A DNA stretch of 6,551 bases from Candidatus Aminicenans sakinawicola JGI OTU-1 (GTDB taxonomy: Bacteria; Acidobacteriota; Aminicenantia; Aminicenantales; Aminicenantaceae): assembly GCA_000493965.1 (NCBI GenBank), contig AWNV01000105.1:1-6551 (forward strand), given 5' to 3'. The position numbers and the translations under genes are program-made. The notes below the pieces were generated by a model, which worked only from the letters and a program-made list of their open reading frames with translations, was not told where the DNA came from and ran no database searches. This document shows, piece by piece, positions 6,253-6,551 of the stretch (its first letter is position 1; each line of letters starts with the position of its first letter).

Positions 6253-6381
6253 CACCTAACTTGCATTATATTTACGAGCCGATCCGGCGATAGGGGGAAA
6301 AACAATCAATCGGGCCGAAATACAAAATCCGAAAATTATTATTTAAAACATGTGTCCTCTTTTAATAACAAATAAAATGCT

Positions 6382-6403
6382 TCAGGCTTGCTGTCCTGCC
6401 TGA
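6382..6403 (-). terminator. Small GC-rich hairpin, possible terminator for minus-strand transcripts
   Basis: TCAGGC (6382-6387) and GCCTGA (6398-6403) form a perfect 6-bp stem with a 10-base loop. On the minus strand it is followed by AGCATTTTATTTG, a broken T-rich tail. It could end transcripts arriving from a minus-strand gene to the right of the window, upstream of rpmB. No such gene is visible here, and the T run is imperfect, so this is a weak call. Confidence 0.25.
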
Positions 6404-6416
6404 TCAATTTGGTACG

Positions 6417-6536
6417 AAAATTGCTGATAACATAATTAAAATTTATTATAGAGAACGTATAATTCAAGGTAATTATGAACGTTTCTTGGAGAGCGATCAA
6501 AGCTAGGTTTAATTGTTATAACTTATCAGCAATTTT
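6417..6536. repeat. 120-bp AT-rich element bounded by a perfect 14-bp inverted repeat
   Basis: AAAATTGCTGATAA (6417-6430) is exactly reverse-complementary to TTATCAGCAATTTT (6523-6536). Further in, AATTAAA (6434-6440) pairs with TTTAATT (6508-6514), with uneven spacing. The centre has a nested repeat, AACGTATAATT (6454-6464) against AATTAT-GA-ACGTT (6471-6483). The whole can fold into one long hairpin. It holds no convincing gene and shows no clear target-site duplication. It may be a MITE-like or other dispersed repeat, a cruciform-forming regulatory site, or a small RNA. It does not match integron attC core sites. Confidence 0.5.
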
Positions 6537-6551
6537 TATGAATAATTCAGG

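Noticed and set aside
6274..6320. Short GC-rich patch with CCGAT (6279-6283) / ATCGG (6309-6313) pairing, considered as a riboswitch or tRNA fragment
   Set aside because: Only a 5-bp stem with a 25-base loop. There is no tRNA T-loop and no known riboswitch core.
6350..6403. Tiny ORF MCPLLITNKMLQACCPA
   Set aside because: Seventeen codons in gene-free DNA, ending within the hairpin. There is no sign of an attenuator or of a downstream gene.
6417..6536. Integron attC site
   Set aside because: Size and nested pairing are suggestive, but the RYYYAAC/GTTRRRY core pairs are not properly placed, and there is no integrase or cassette gene.
6475..6551. ATG at 6475 opening a frame that stays open to the window end (26 residues, MNVSWRAIKARFN...)
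   Set aside because: It lies inside the inverted-repeat element, has no recognisable motif, and is too short to judge. It could only be assessed with sequence beyond 6551.

Overview
The window reads as AT-leaning bacterial chromosome, not plasmid or phage. Six genes are recognisable, packed mostly on the + strand. Two act in ADP-heptose/LPS core synthesis, so the host should be a diderm (Gram-negative-type) bacterium. Other clues are a long bifunctional RelA/SpoT protein with RFRD where RXKD is usual, an L28 with two Cys pairs, and a MEMO-AMMECR1 fusion. Together these fit a deltaproteobacteria-like or candidate-phylum lineage (Aminicenantes- or Omnitrophica-like). I cannot place it more closely from sequence alone. 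None of the six starts has a convincing Shine-Dalgarno sequence, and four of six have AAA directly before ATG.

Layout: 1-115 holds the possible 3' end of an unrecognised gene. 181-1620 encodes a secreted-looking two-domain AmmeMemoRadiSam protein (MEMO/system B fused to AMMECR1/system A). 1696-1977 encodes a small FmdB-type zinc-ribbon protein. 1978-2175 has no convincing gene but is rich in inverted repeats, including a long hairpin from 2073 to 2152. A near-consensus promoter (2140-2168) follows and would start transcription at or next to the ATG of the next gene. 2176-3181 is a LPS heptosyltransferase (waaF type) broken by one extra C in a C7 run at 2749-2755. Its stop overlaps the start of gmhB (3178-3771). 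A full-length (p)ppGpp synthetase/hydrolase follows at 3825-5978. The ribosomal protein L28 gene (rpmB) lies on the opposite strand, 5985-6200, converging on the synthetase gene with only 6 bases between the stops.

The last 351 bases (6201-6551) contain no supported gene. They hold the rpmB promoter, a small GC-rich hairpin, and a 120-bp AT-rich element bounded by a perfect 14-bp inverted repeat.

Working together: GmhB makes the heptose phosphate precursor and WaaF transfers activated heptose to the LPS inner core, so these two form a functional pair with translational coupling. The (p)ppGpp enzyme and L28 are core growth-control and translation genes. The MEMO-AMMECR1 protein belongs to a widespread but poorly understood system. 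I found no clear new multi-gene system. The most notable points are the homopolymer frameshift in waaF, the structured spacer with a leaderless-type promoter, the exported MEMO-AMMECR1 fusion, and the inverted-repeat element at the right edge.
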